This document shows positions 27,501-34,789 of a DNA stretch of 64,000 nt, one piece after another. The number at the start of each line of letters is the position of its first letter. Position 1 is the first letter of the stretch. Under the pieces are notes generated by a model that worked only from the letters and a program-made list of their open reading frames with translations, ran no database searches and was not told where the DNA came from. The translations under genes and the position numbers were made by a program. The stretch covers positions 16,608-80,607 of the forward strand of contig JACMNQ010000013.1 of NCBI GenBank assembly GCA_014378465.1, written 5' to 3'. The stretch comes from Oligoflexia bacterium. GTDB lineage: Bacteria; Bdellovibrionota; UBA1018.

Positions 27501-28444
27501 GAAAGTCGGCAATGCCCTTCTGCAGCGCCCAGAAAATTGAAAAACGCGATCAGGGATGGATTGACCTGGAGTTGCTCTCCCGCGGTGATCACTTCGCTCA
27601 GACAGAAGTTCAGTTCAGACACCTGCCCCGATTTCACGAAGATGGCAAAGGTGTCGGCGAGACTCTGGAGCGCCACGAAAGGAAGATAGAGGCGGTCGAT
27701 CTTCCGATCTGACAGAAAGCGGAGCAGCTTCTCCGGATCCAGGCGAAGTTCTTCCGGAATCAGGACCAGTGTGCCGCCCGTCGCGAGAGTCGAATAGATC
27801 TCCTGAAACGAAACGTCAAAACTGATCGGCGTGAATTGAAGCGTGCGCGATCCAATTCCCGCACCTGATGCGCACTTCTGCCACTCGATCAGATTGCTCA
27901 AGGCTCTCTGGGTGAGCGCCACGCCCTTGGGCACACCGGTGCTGCCGGAAGTGTAAATCACATAGCCGAGGTGATCGAGAGCCGCGACTTGAGTCAGTTT
28001 TTCTTCGCACTCGTTTTCGAGTGTTGGAACGATTTCATCAAGACAGACGACATCCGCTCCCGCCAATGCATGTGAGAACTGAGAACTGAAAGTGTTTCGC
28101 AGGCTCTTTTGAGTGAGCAGGACCGATGCCCGAGAATCCTTGAACATCACGGCCAGTCGCGACTGCGGATAAGTGGGATCCAGCGGTACATAAGCGCCAC
28201 CGGCTTTGGCGACGGCAAGGACCGCGACGATCGTCTCCACGGATCTTTCAAGACAGATCCCCACCGGAACATCGGCGTTGACCCCAAGGTGACTGAGAAA
28301 GTGCGCGAGTTGATTCACGCGTCGATCCAATTGACGATAGCTGAGGGTCACGTCACCCAGCTCCAGTGCGAGAGCATCGGGAGTAGCGGCCACCTGCAAC
28401 TCGAAGAGCCGATCAAGTGAAAGTAGAGACTCACCCAGGGACAT
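21563..28444 (-). CDS. Hybrid NRPS-PKS with aminotransferase, A-PCP-KS-AT-ACP-AMT
   Basis: A 2293-residue assembly-line protein. A about 10-525 (YTSGSTGVPKG at 164-174), PCP LGGNSL (Ser585), KS about 650-1075 (HTGCSTSL with Cys824; His960; His1000), AT about 1185-1480 (GHSVG with Ser1285; HAFH at 1387-1390, the malonyl type), ACP GMDSL (Ser1630), a Pro/Ala/Ser-rich linker to about 1790, then a class III PLP aminotransferase (about 1835-2240; Asp2045, Lys2073 in YGKIVGGG). No KR, DH or ER is present, so a beta-keto group would reach the aminotransferase, as in mycosubtilin or iturin synthases. The A-domain code reads D-V-Q-Y-I-A-H-V-V by hand, proline-like. A GGAGAG ribosome site precedes the ATG at 28444. 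Confidence 0.96.
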   Translation of the reverse strand: MSLGESLLSLDRLFELQVAATPDALALELGDVTLSYRQLDRRVNQLAHFLSHLGVNADVPVGICLERSVETIVAVLAVAKAGGAYVPLDPTYPQSRLAVMFKDSRASVLLTQKSLRNTFSSQFSHALAGADVVCLDEIVPTLENECEEKLTQVAALDHLGYVIYTSGSTGVPKGVALTQRALSNLIEWQKCASGAGIGSRTLQFTPISFDVSFQEIYSTLATGGTLVLIPEELRLDPEKLLRFLSDRKIDRLYLPFVALQSLADTFAIFVKSGQVSELNFCLSEVITAGEQLQVNPSLIAFFNFLGAAEGHCRLSNHYGPSETHVVTALDLTGAPEAWPALPSIGRAIPGARTHLMDENLKPVSAGTEGELYLSGVCLARGYLNRPDLTAERFIENSTIEGLRVYKTGDLARELPDGTLEFLGRADQQIKLRGYRIELGEIEIALASLSGVRQAVVSTLSDGGDRRLVAYVIAADDLAELPEAELFKKLRAELKKTLPDHMVPSQWMKLENLPKTPSGKVDRRALPILVTAAARIEKIPAATAPQFSRTHDPRSIQALMIALWKDLLRINDLGVDESFFDLGGNSLLCGQMVARLRQQHQLDISILKVFEFPTIAQLSRILSASPIPNLGPEIRDGVVSVSNLKVQAEADGIAIIGMAGRFPGAETVEALWANLVAARDTVTFFKDEELHGSIPESLKRDPQYVKARGVLQGVEYFDAAFFGISPREAEILDPQQRIFLETAWQALEDAGHSAEKLNAARQSVGVFAGVHNNSYYPNNLSSQSELIDRVGAFQVMVGNEKDYVATRTAHKMDLRGPAISIHTGCSTSLVAIVQAFQALRSGMCDLAIAGGAAVTVPIQSGHLHQEGGMLSADGHCRPFDEKATGTLFSDGAGAVVLRRLSDALAEGDQIYAVIRGVALNNDGSEKMSFTAPSISGQSEVITRAQGMAKVDPSRISYIEAHGTATPIGDPMEIEALTRAFRRKTSGRQFCAVGSIKSNFGHLTAAAGVAGVIKTALSLKNRILPASLHFTKANSKIDFVSSPFFVNHSTRAWSQESGTRVAGVSSFGVGGTNAHIVLEEAPARKPSSSSKPQQLLILSAQTPQALERMSGNLISALGGLGTALDPASGTSAWADAAFTLQTGRKSFKERRFVVASSAAEASQALQTLDVKSVFTRSFHRNLMSSGVAFMFPGQGTQYVGMGKNLYDLEPAYRAAFDQCCEILKPVLGRDLKDWVFLDTKDPALANEAAAALRSTEITQPALFALEYSLAQLWLSWGIKPTALIGHSVGEFTAACIAGVFSLEDALGLVALRGQMMKVLPPGGMLSVRLGSAKVLPILVELGDVGSSLSIASINSATLCIVAGPSDSLEKFEAKVTARGVICKSLHTSHAFHSSMMDSIVEPFETRVRAVKLSPPRIPIVSTVTGKWLEEAEALSPTYWANHLRATVNFSEAVQTLWEDPTRVLLEVGPRNTLSVLARQHAKDLKKQVAISSLSSSPENFEEWSSLLKAVGQLWQSGFELNWEKFHRNEDRRRVSLPTYPFERKKFWIEPAQGKSPGQAPSDNEKQTLTGSAQSPIRSKPEVNMSASFETHAPLARKQGLIPQLRAVLEESSGMDLGSMDDRTTFTEMGMDSLFLTQAALELGKKFKVKVTFRQLLEDFSNLDALSGYIDSQLPAEAAVSVPVPSAPVFQTVPSLQPYSASGPQAPMSAAMSAEQSQSLQGVISQQLQLMAKQLEVLSGAGVQSVSTPSASIALTPAAATPPVTAVAAPSAPSALTSAPAVPFGAAARISLAKDHLSEHQKAHLDAFSAKYTAKTGKSKAMTQANRAHLADPRVVSGFRPLTKEIVYPVVVDGSSGSRLWDIDGNEYIDLTCGFGSNLFGNSASFIAEAVQAQLKKGYEIGPQHPLTGTCARLFCELTGLDRAVFCNTGSEAVLGAMRLARTVTGRDLIVTFNGSYHGIVDEVIVRSGRNLKSLPAAPGIPTSAVENILVLDYGTDEALRVIRERASEIAAVMVEPVQSRRPDFQPREFLHAVRKITQESGSALIFDEVITGFRVHPGGAQAHFGIRADLATYGKIVGGGMPIGVIAGINSFMDALDGGAWAYGDSSFPETGVTYFAGTFVRHPLALAAAKVVLDRLKEAGPALQAGLNARADAFARELNDLFKKSGAPLKLKNFGSMMKLVYTEDQPQGDLLYPWLRFKGLHIWDARPIFMTTAHTDADMKAVIKAFREAIEEMQTGGFLPAAVHAAIPGLVTEPPTAGAKLGKDASGTPAWFIPDPQRPGKYMQVQAREQVLN

Positions 28445-28574
28445 GGAACCTGCTCTCCGTTAAATGATTCAAACACTCACGAGACTCTGGAAAGTGCATC
28501 AACCCTAAGTTCGAAAGAATCGATAAAACTCAATGGATTCGGCTCTGATCACAGATTAACGTAGTGCGACACAG

Positions 28575-28603
28575 TATGTAGACTGGCCCGTTCAGTTTTT
28601 CAA
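28575..28603 (-). promoter_or_regulatory. Weak promoter candidate upstream of the hybrid PKS gene
   Basis: TTGAAA (28603-28598) and TACATA (28580-28575) are 17 bases apart on the minus strand, in the 198-base gap between the phosphopantetheinyl transferase and the PKS gene. The -35 is good and the -10 is poor. It could give the synthetases a separate promoter. Confidence 0.3.
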
Positions 28604-28642
28604 GTGAAGTTATTGATTCTCGGGAAACAAGTGTGGATGAAC

Positions 28643-29365
28643 TCAAGCGACACGGAAGCAAGTTTCAACAAACTGCGCGCTGAAAGTGAATGATCCTGCA
28701 AAGGTCCGGCCCCGGCGGAAGTTTACATCGAGGTCATTTAATAAAACAAAAGTGAAGGTCCCAGTGATTTCAGCGGGATGGACCGCTTCATGAAACTTCA
28801 CGCTCGAAATGGCGACTTCCTTGAAATCAATATAGCGCCTGACCAGGGGCTGAAAGCATTTATAGACGCTCTCTTTGGCGGAGAAGACGAGAAGGACGAA
28901 GTCCCGGTACTCCAGGGCACCTTCCAGCGTGCTGGCAAGGACCTTCTCTTCCTCAACGAGAGCGAGCTGCTCCAGATCCTGAATCAATTGCAGGCTCATT
29001 TCCCGCTTCTCTGGAATCATCGAAATCCGGGCTTCACAATCGATCCCGAGACCCCTGATTTCAGTCGATCTGGCGACACAAGCGCTGACGAAGTTCACAG
29101 TGTGAGTGATGGATCCCACGATCCCATCAGGCCAGATCGGAGCCCGGTCGTGCGAGACGGCGACCAAGGGAACAGCTTCAGTCCCGAGCAGTCTTTGAAT
29201 GGCTCGAACCGCACAGTACCTTCCCAGTAAAAAATCCATTCTTCTTTTCGCGGACATGGGTTGAAGTGCCTCGGCCAACTCAGGGCTGCCTTCGATCTGT
29301 CTGAGCAGGTCAAGATCAGCGACTTCGGTGGGTATTTCACCCGGTTTAAGCGAAAAGGAGATCAT
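28643..29365 (-). CDS. 4'-phosphopantetheinyl transferase (EntD/Sfp type)
   Basis: A 240-residue enzyme expected to attach phosphopantetheine from CoA to the carrier domains of the adjacent synthetases. Family motifs are in order: GSITHT (about 84-89), the Mg-binding GIDCE (Asp109, Glu111) and FSAKESVYKC (161-170; Glu165, Lys169). These fit the EntD branch. AGAAGG lies about 8 bases before the ATG. It is the first gene of the minus-strand run PPTase, PKS, NRPS, hydrolase, hydrolase; the 198-base gap before the PKS leaves open whether all share one transcript. Confidence 0.95.
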   Translation of the reverse strand: MISFSLKPGEIPTEVADLDLLRQIEGSPELAEALQPMSAKRRMDFLLGRYCAVRAIQRLLGTEAVPLVAVSHDRAPIWPDGIVGSITHTVNFVSACVARSTEIRGLGIDCEARISMIPEKREMSLQLIQDLEQLALVEEEKVLASTLEGALEYRDFVLLVFSAKESVYKCFQPLVRRYIDFKEVAISSVKFHEAVHPAEITGTFTFVLLNDLDVNFRRGRTFAGSFTFSAQFVETCFRVA

Positions 29366-29414
29366 CTACGGGCCTTCTAGCACCGCTGCCGACTTCGGCC
29401 TATCTGAAAAGAGA

Positions 29415-29450
29415 AGGCCCGGTCCCCTGCCTGCGCAGAAGACCGGGCCT
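29415..29450 (-). terminator. Hairpin terminator after the DUF4091 lipoprotein gene
   Basis: Perfect 10-bp stem AGGCCCGGTC/GACCGGGCCT with a 16-base loop, followed on the minus strand by TCTCTTTT. It lies 24 bases past the lipoprotein stop and 50 bases before the phosphopantetheinyl transferase start, separating the two units. Confidence 0.75.
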
Positions 29451-29474
29451 GATTTCTCAAGAATGCGATGACTT

Positions 29475-32192
29475 TCAGGGAAGCTGTCCTGCGCCACCAC
29501 TTTCAATCATGTCAGCCATTTCCTTGCGCGCGGATTCCCACACGTTCGGATCGGTTGGCCAACTGATGTCGGTGCGAACCCAGGTCGGATCATACGGATC
29601 TGAAACTCCGTTTTCCCAGAGCACTTTGGGGACCATGGAGTTGAGAATCTGAGTTGTGCGAGTCGGATTGACCTTCATCGCGAGAGTCAGATAGTCCACG
29701 TCTTCGATCCCACGTCTCCACTCCTTCAGACGAAGGCTGGCCAGAGGGCCTGCCAGGCCGTAGGAGTCAGCCGGAAAGAGCGTGTCCGTTCCAGGGTAAA
29801 ACAGAACTCCGTCGCCGTTGGACGAATTCCAGCCGGTTTTGCCGGTTGAAGCGTCGTTTCCGGTGACTGAACCGAAGGTCTGCGCGGTCTGAAACACGTT
29901 GGTCTGGCCACGGCCGGACTGGTAGTCGTTGTAATAAGTCGACTCCCAGAAGAACCAGCGATCGATCCCCTTCTTGTATTGTCCCCACGGCAATTCACGA
30001 AGAGCGACTCCGTCATCTTCAGTGGCAAAAGATCCGTTGGCGGGACGTTTGCCATTGTAGAGGTAGAAACGCTTGTCGGGTGAGGCGGCAACTCCATCGG
30101 CGGCGTTCTGCCAGGTGGAGCGATCTCCGACCACCAGCCAGCTTGCAGCGATATCCAGAGCCGGAGCATTGGCCCGAGTGTCGGGCAGATTGGCAGTCGC
30201 GAACGACATCAACTTCTGGCCCACTCCTGGATTGTTGTTGATCCAGCTCGCCCAAGTCTGAATCTGAGCGTAATCGCTCGATTCATCAATCAGGTAAAGG
30301 AAGTATTCCGTCGAGGGCGCATTGGCATTGAACCAATTGACCCAGTTGTCGGAATGAGTCCTCATGCCGGCTTCGCCTTCGGTCTTCCAGGTCCACTGAC
30401 CGTAGGTGCCGATCGAATAGACGCCATTTCCAACATTTTCTCCCGGCCCACGGTAACCCTGGGCGGGGCTGAAGAGACTGCCATTCAGTCGCGAAGTCCA
30501 TTCTGCGGCTGGAGCATCGCCTGAACGATTCGGATCTCCATCGATCAGGGAAATGCGGTGACGGTGAGCCATCTGAAAGTGGCGATCGCGGACAGCCTTC
30601 AAAGCCGTTTCCTGAGCGGAGCCCGTATTCGGCCAGTCAATGCCCGTGTAGCGTTTGCCAATATCCGGATATCCCAGATAAACCATGCTCTTGGACTCAG
30701 AAGTATCAGGGAGGAAGAAGTTCCTGACCGTCAATTGCACAGGGACCTGGTAAGAGACGTTGGTGCCTTCTTTGACCGTGACGGTCCCGGTGTAAATACC
30801 CGGAACTGCAGTCTTTGGAATGTAGATATCCGACCAGACGCTCTGGTTCTGGCCAGCAGCGATGTTGAAGGTTGGAACCGCTTCCATCGGAACGGCGATG
30901 TCTGGATAGGACTTGTCGTGATCGGGGCGATCGGCCCAGGTCCCACTTCCATAACCTTCTCCAGTGTAGGGGCGTCGCATGCGTTTCGGCACATGACGTT
31001 CATCATAAGTCTCATAGGAGATCTTGCTCAGGCCCTGGATCTTCAGGTAGCGAACATAGAAGAGCTCGATGTCTCTCTGAGTGTAATCAAAGACGCCGTT
31101 TCCGATGGCCGGAACTGAACGAATCTGAGCGCCCTGAGGACCCGTCAGAGTATTGAAAGTCACACTGACGTTGTTGGCTGCGGCGTTCGCAGCTTCAAGC
31201 ACCAGATTGAAATTCACAGACTCATTCTTCGCTCCAAATACTTGAATCTTTGAGCCATTCCAGGTGGAGTTGATCGTGCTCGCAGGACTTCTCCCGCGGG
31301 TTTCTTCGCGAGCGACCTTGTCGCCCCCTTCATTGGCCCAGACGGAAGTCAGCGCGACCGGAGTTCCGGGAACTGGCGTCGTCGTCGGGACGGGAGTCGG
31401 GGTCACCGTCGGAGTCGGGGTCACCGTGGGAACTGGAGTCACCGTCGGAGTCGGGGTCACCGTGGGAACTGGAGTCACCGTGGGAACTGGAGTCACCGTT
31501 GGAGTTGCCGTCACCGTGGGAACTGGAGTCGGAGTCGGGCTCGGAGCTGCGGCTCCCAAAGCCAGGACCGCGCTGACGTTATCCAGGGTGTAAGTGACTG
31601 GAGTGCCGCCGTCGAGGGTCAGGTGGATACTGACTTGAGCAAGTTCCCGAGTGATATCCAGAGGAAGCGTGACGCCCACGACATTGGTTTGTCCCTGCAC
31701 TTTGCTGGCAGTCACGCATTTCTGCTGAAAGGTGCTGGAGCCCGAGTAGATCGCATAAGCACAGAACTGAAAGTTCGAATTCGCACTCGTCACATCGCCG
31801 CGAACCTTGCCACTGACCGTGAGGGAACTCGCCTTGGATTGAGTGGTCCCGCGAACGGTCTTGCTCCACCAGATGTTGTTACCCCACTGCTTGAGAACGG
31901 TCTTCAGGCTGGCGCTTCCGGCAATCGGATTGACTGTCGAGCGGACCAGGACATCAGTCGCGGTCTGTTTTGAAAAGTCGGAGACTCCGGATTCGAAACC
32001 GGGATCTGCCAGAAGATTGGCGGTCGTGCTGGTTGCACCTGCTTCATCAATGCTCGGCGCATCCGGCTTTGAAAGCGCGAATGAATCCTGAGCCTTGCTG
32101 CAGCCGGTGATACTGGTCAGGGCGATCGCGGCGGATATAGCCGCAAAGGGCAGAGGTCTGCGCAAGGCAGACTTCCTTGGAAATACTGTCAT
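29475..32192 (-). CDS. Surface lipoprotein: carbohydrate-binding-like domain, TPTV repeat linker, DUF4091 domain
   Basis: A 905-residue lipoprotein. The signal ends in a lipobox (LTSITGC, Cys31). Residues about 58-210 look like a beta-sandwich carbohydrate-binding module ([11 protein letters not shown] start). Residues about 216-277 are a Pro/Thr/Val tandem-repeat linker. Residues about 280-905 match a DUF4091-type glycoside-hydrolase-like region: [10 protein letters not shown] sandwich, then a barrel-like part with [11 protein letters not shown], and [10 protein letters not shown] near the C-terminus. DUF4091 proteins are thought to bind or cut polysaccharide. It is divergent from the exopolysaccharide genes and has a relative at 36319. 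AAGGAGAG stands 5 bases before the ATG. Confidence 0.85.
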   Translation of the reverse strand: MTVFPRKSALRRPLPFAAISAAIALTSITGCSKAQDSFALSKPDAPSIDEAGATSTTANLLADPGFESGVSDFSKQTATDVLVRSTVNPIAGSASLKTVLKQWGNNIWWSKTVRGTTQSKASSLTVSGKVRGDVTSANSNFQFCAYAIYSGSSTFQQKCVTASKVQGQTNVVGVTLPLDITRELAQVSIHLTLDGGTPVTYTLDNVSAVLALGAAAPSPTPTPVPTVTATPTVTPVPTVTPVPTVTPTPTVTPVPTVTPTPTVTPTPVPTTTPVPGTPVALTSVWANEGGDKVAREETRGRSPASTINSTWNGSKIQVFGAKNESVNFNLVLEAANAAANNVSVTFNTLTGPQGAQIRSVPAIGNGVFDYTQRDIELFYVRYLKIQGLSKISYETYDERHVPKRMRRPYTGEGYGSGTWADRPDHDKSYPDIAVPMEAVPTFNIAAGQNQSVWSDIYIPKTAVPGIYTGTVTVKEGTNVSYQVPVQLTVRNFFLPDTSESKSMVYLGYPDIGKRYTGIDWPNTGSAQETALKAVRDRHFQMAHRHRISLIDGDPNRSGDAPAAEWTSRLNGSLFSPAQGYRGPGENVGNGVYSIGTYGQWTWKTEGEAGMRTHSDNWVNWFNANAPSTEYFLYLIDESSDYAQIQTWASWINNNPGVGQKLMSFATANLPDTRANAPALDIAASWLVVGDRSTWQNAADGVAASPDKRFYLYNGKRPANGSFATEDDGVALRELPWGQYKKGIDRWFFWESTYYNDYQSGRGQTNVFQTAQTFGSVTGNDASTGKTGWNSSNGDGVLFYPGTDTLFPADSYGLAGPLASLRLKEWRRGIEDVDYLTLAMKVNPTRTTQILNSMVPKVLWENGVSDPYDPTWVRTDISWPTDPNVWESARKEMADMIESGGAGQLP
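31385..31545. repeat. In-frame tandem repeat encoding a Pro-Thr-Val linker
   Basis: About nine imperfect copies of an 18-base unit built from GGAGTC, GGGGTCACC and GTGGGAACT encode [12 protein letters not shown] in the lipoprotein. Adjacent units are nearly identical at DNA level, so copy number may vary between strains. Length changes in multiples of 18 would keep the frame. Confidence 0.85.
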
Positions 32193-32628
32193 CTATTCTC
32201 TCCTTGAATATGGGTGCTGAAAAATACCCCCCTGGATCGATGACTTCCTGTTTTCGATGGGGGTGAAGATATATTAAATGGAAGTTAGATACTTTTCACA
32301 AGCAGGAGAGAGCAGTAGCGCAATAAAAACTGTGAGATGCGCTTATAGCTGAATTGAATGTCCCTTGCTTGGCAGTGGATTGACGTTTGATAAGAATCAG
32401 CTTCGAATGACTTCTGAGGGCGCCTTGAACTCGTCCGGATTTTACGCACCTTCTCGATTTTCCACATGTGGTTCTGAAAATCTCCCAAGTGCGGCTTGCA
32501 CGGCGCCAAAAGAGATTTTCCCCTTTTCAATTGAATTCCGAATTGCCGTTTGCACGGACGCTCAAATCGATTGAGGAGCCACCCGCTTTTTCTTGCAGTG
32601 CGTTCCTCATTCGGATATCTATCGCGCC
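32193..32628. other. Divergent intergenic region, A/T-rich
   Basis: 436 bases between the DUF4091 lipoprotein (minus) and the Wza-like gene (plus), with no credible gene. Base composition is visibly richer in A/T than the neighbours, especially 32255-32350. It holds the lipoprotein ribosome site, A/T-rich -10-like sequences at 32271-32277 for the minus strand, and a plus-strand promoter candidate at 32380. Confidence 0.6.
32380..32408 (+). promoter_or_regulatory. Promoter candidate for the exopolysaccharide export genes
   Basis: TTGACG (32380-32385) and TCGAAT (32403-32408) are 17 bases apart. The -35 is one mismatch from consensus and the -10 two. The implied leader before the ATG at 32629 is about 210 bases, leaving room for regulation; I see no ops-type GGCGGTAG element in it. 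Confidence 0.35.
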
Positions 32629-33708
32629 ATGTTAAATAACGCTTCACTTCGGGTCGGCTACGCACAAATGGTGGCGTGGACTCTGATTTACTCAATTGTT
32701 CTGCCACCTTTCCTGAAAATCTCCGAAGCTCATTCCGCTCCACGAAAAGTTCCCACGAAAGCCGTCGCGCTCACACCCTCCAAGGAAGCGAAGCCAGCGG
32801 AAACTCCCACCAACCGGGAAGACTCGATCGGCGTGGAGCCAGGCGGAACTGCAGGAGATCTGGAACTCTCCCCGGGCTTTCTCATCCAGGTCGCTTCGGC
32901 ACAGGATCAAAACCTCAACGGGACTTTTCGAATTCAGCCGGACGGTGTGGCGGACCTGCCTTATAAAGTGAGAGTCGACACGAACGGAATGAACCTGGCC
33001 CAGCTGCGGTCGGAGATTCTGAAAGTCTATCGTCCGTATTTCAAAGGAACTCCCAACGTTCAAGTCTCCGTAAAACAGAAAAGGTTCTGGATCGAAGTCC
33101 GCGGACTCGTCCAGCGCCCTGGCACCTACCTGGTCAAACAGGATGCTCCTCTCGATGAGATCATCGCACTTTCAGGGGGTCTCGCTGATGATGTGACCAC
33201 TGGCTTCGTCCGAATTGAACAGGGCAAGGAAACGCACGTCGTGGATCTGCACGAGTACTTCAAACTCGGAAAGTCCAGGGACGTACCTCTCTGGAAAGGT
33301 GCTGACCGGATCTTTTTTCAGTCTGAACGTCCGGACAGCGACACTGCGGGCAACAACGATTCCACGGGTAAAATTCACGTTCTGGGCGAAGTTCGCGCAC
33401 CGGGCGAACAGACCTTTCGCAGGAAAGCGGATGGATATTACTACCTGATCAGGACCGGGGGCCCGACTGAGCGCGCGGATCTCGACAAAGTCGAGCAGAT
33501 CCGCACGGATCGCAAGACAGGTGAACGAAAGATCGTTCACCTCGGCCTGATTTCTGAACTCAGGGAAATCCAGGAGACCGACATTCTCATCGTCCATCCT
33601 GATCGTCCGTCCGAGTTCAATAAATTTCTCCAATCCAGTTCACTTGTCGCCTCCATTCTCACCGCGGCGCTCGTGAGCGTGATCGCGGTTCGCCAGTTCA
33701 ACAAATAA
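32629..33708 (+). CDS. Wza-like polysaccharide export outer-membrane protein
   Basis: A 359-residue exporter expected to form the outer-membrane exit pore for the polysaccharide made by the genes that follow. A signal peptide spans residues 1-36. The polysaccharide-export domain runs about 80-165 (SPGFLIQVASAQDQNL, VADLPYKVRV, FKGTPNVQVSV), followed by SLBB-type domains (VRGLVQRPGTYLV; VLGEVRAPGEQTF). A hydrophobic helix near the C-terminus (VASILTAALVSVIAV) matches the position of Wza's membrane-spanning helix. No lipobox cysteine is visible, unlike Wza. ATG 32629 was chosen because it opens the signal peptide; a GTG-like upstream start would add 12 residues. Confidence 0.9.
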   Translation: MLNNASLRVGYAQMVAWTLIYSIVLPPFLKISEAHSAPRKVPTKAVALTPSKEAKPAETPTNREDSIGVEPGGTAGDLELSPGFLIQVASAQDQNLNGTFRIQPDGVADLPYKVRVDTNGMNLAQLRSEILKVYRPYFKGTPNVQVSVKQKRFWIEVRGLVQRPGTYLVKQDAPLDEIIALSGGLADDVTTGFVRIEQGKETHVVDLHEYFKLGKSRDVPLWKGADRIFFQSERPDSDTAGNNDSTGKIHVLGEVRAPGEQTFRRKADGYYYLIRTGGPTERADLDKVEQIRTDRKTGERKIVHLGLISELREIQETDILIVHPDRPSEFNKFLQSSSLVASILTAALVSVIAVRQFNK

Positions 33709-33727
33709 TCGAAACGGACACTTTCCC

Positions 33728-34777
33728 ATGCAGACTTTTCAAAATGGAGCTTTCGGATTTCTGATTCGGCAGAAGATGGTCATTCTGATTTCGATTCTCG
33801 CCTGCGCCGTCCTCTCCATGTTTCAGTTCAAGTACGCGACCAAAAAATACAAGGTTGCGACGACGATCAGCATTCAAACCCAGTACTTTCAAATTCCTCT
33901 CGTCAGGGATTTCATGCCCGAAACCTACGACGGATCCGAACTGCGCTCGCAGCGCGAATCGCTGATCAAACAGGGCATGAATCACGAATTCATCACTTCC
34001 ATCGGAAAAAAATATGGCCTGTTTCCGCGCAGGACCGCTGACGACGTCGGCAGTTATGAAATCGATGAACTGGCGAAGAAATTCGAAGTGGTCCCGCTCG
34101 GCGGCTCAAGCTTCCTCATTAGCTTTTTTCACAGTGATCCCGAAGTCGGCTACAAAGTCGTTCAGGACCTGCTCACTCACCTGAGAAGGAATCTCACTGA
34201 CGCGCGCCGGGCGAAGCTCGCCAAGATTCATGACGCGATTCAGGACCAGCTCGAATCTCTCGCTTTCGGAAAATCAGGCGGAGCCAGCGCCAAGATCATG
34301 GCCGCAAGACCGGACCTGGTCCGCGAAGAGTATGATCAGCTTCAGGACGAACTGAAGACCCTGCGTGCAAGCTACAGTGACCAGCATCCGAAAGTCGCCG
34401 CACTCACAAAGAGGGTGCAGAATCTGGCCAAGTGGCTGCAGTCCAATACCGCGGAAATCCCGGTGACCGGTGCCATGACCCGAACGAAATCATTTTCGGG
34501 AGCGAACGTCGATCCGAGTTCAAAAGTCCTCTTTGAAAGTCTGCTCCAGAAGTACCACTTTCTTGAAGTGGTCATCTCACTCGATGAACAGAGCAGTGAC
34601 ACTTACCTCACTCTGCTGGACGAACCCTTCATCCCGCGTTCGCCGATGTGGCCGAAACGCCCGCTGTTTCTGATCTGGGGAATCGCTACCGGCTTTCTGG
34701 TCGGTTCCCTGCTGGCTCTCGGACTTGAAGTCATTGAAAAGAAGCGCCTGAAACAGGGCTATCTTCGCACGGCATGA
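33728..34777 (+). CDS. Wzz-type chain-length/co-polymerase protein without kinase domain
   Basis: A 349-residue inner-membrane protein with one helix at each end (about 17-34 and 315-335) and a long periplasmic region between, the polysaccharide co-polymerase layout. EEYDQLQDELKTLRASYSDQHPKVAAL is the coiled-coil and PxV motif seen in this family, and a Pro-rich FIPRSPMWPKRP precedes the second helix. There is no Walker motif or Tyr-rich tail, so the BY-kinase part of Wzc is missing. It sits 19 bases after the Wza-like gene, with which it should form a trans-envelope complex. Confidence 0.88.
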   Translation: MQTFQNGAFGFLIRQKMVILISILACAVLSMFQFKYATKKYKVATTISIQTQYFQIPLVRDFMPETYDGSELRSQRESLIKQGMNHEFITSIGKKYGLFPRRTADDVGSYEIDELAKKFEVVPLGGSSFLISFFHSDPEVGYKVVQDLLTHLRRNLTDARRAKLAKIHDAIQDQLESLAFGKSGGASAKIMAARPDLVREEYDQLQDELKTLRASYSDQHPKVAALTKRVQNLAKWLQSNTAEIPVTGAMTRTKSFSGANVDPSSKVLFESLLQKYHFLEVVISLDEQSSDTYLTLLDEPFIPRSPMWPKRPLFLIWGIATGFLVGSLLALGLEVIEKKRLKQGYLRTA

Positions 34778-34789
34778 GGACCGCATGAA

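Noticed and set aside
31385..31545. Regular repeat considered as a CRISPR array
   Set aside because: Units are only 18 bases without unique spacers and encode an in-frame Pro/Thr linker.
32285..32743. 152-codon minus-strand ORF between the lipoprotein and Wza-like genes
   Set aside because: Basic, low-complexity composition, no ribosome site, and it overlaps the Wza-like signal peptide.
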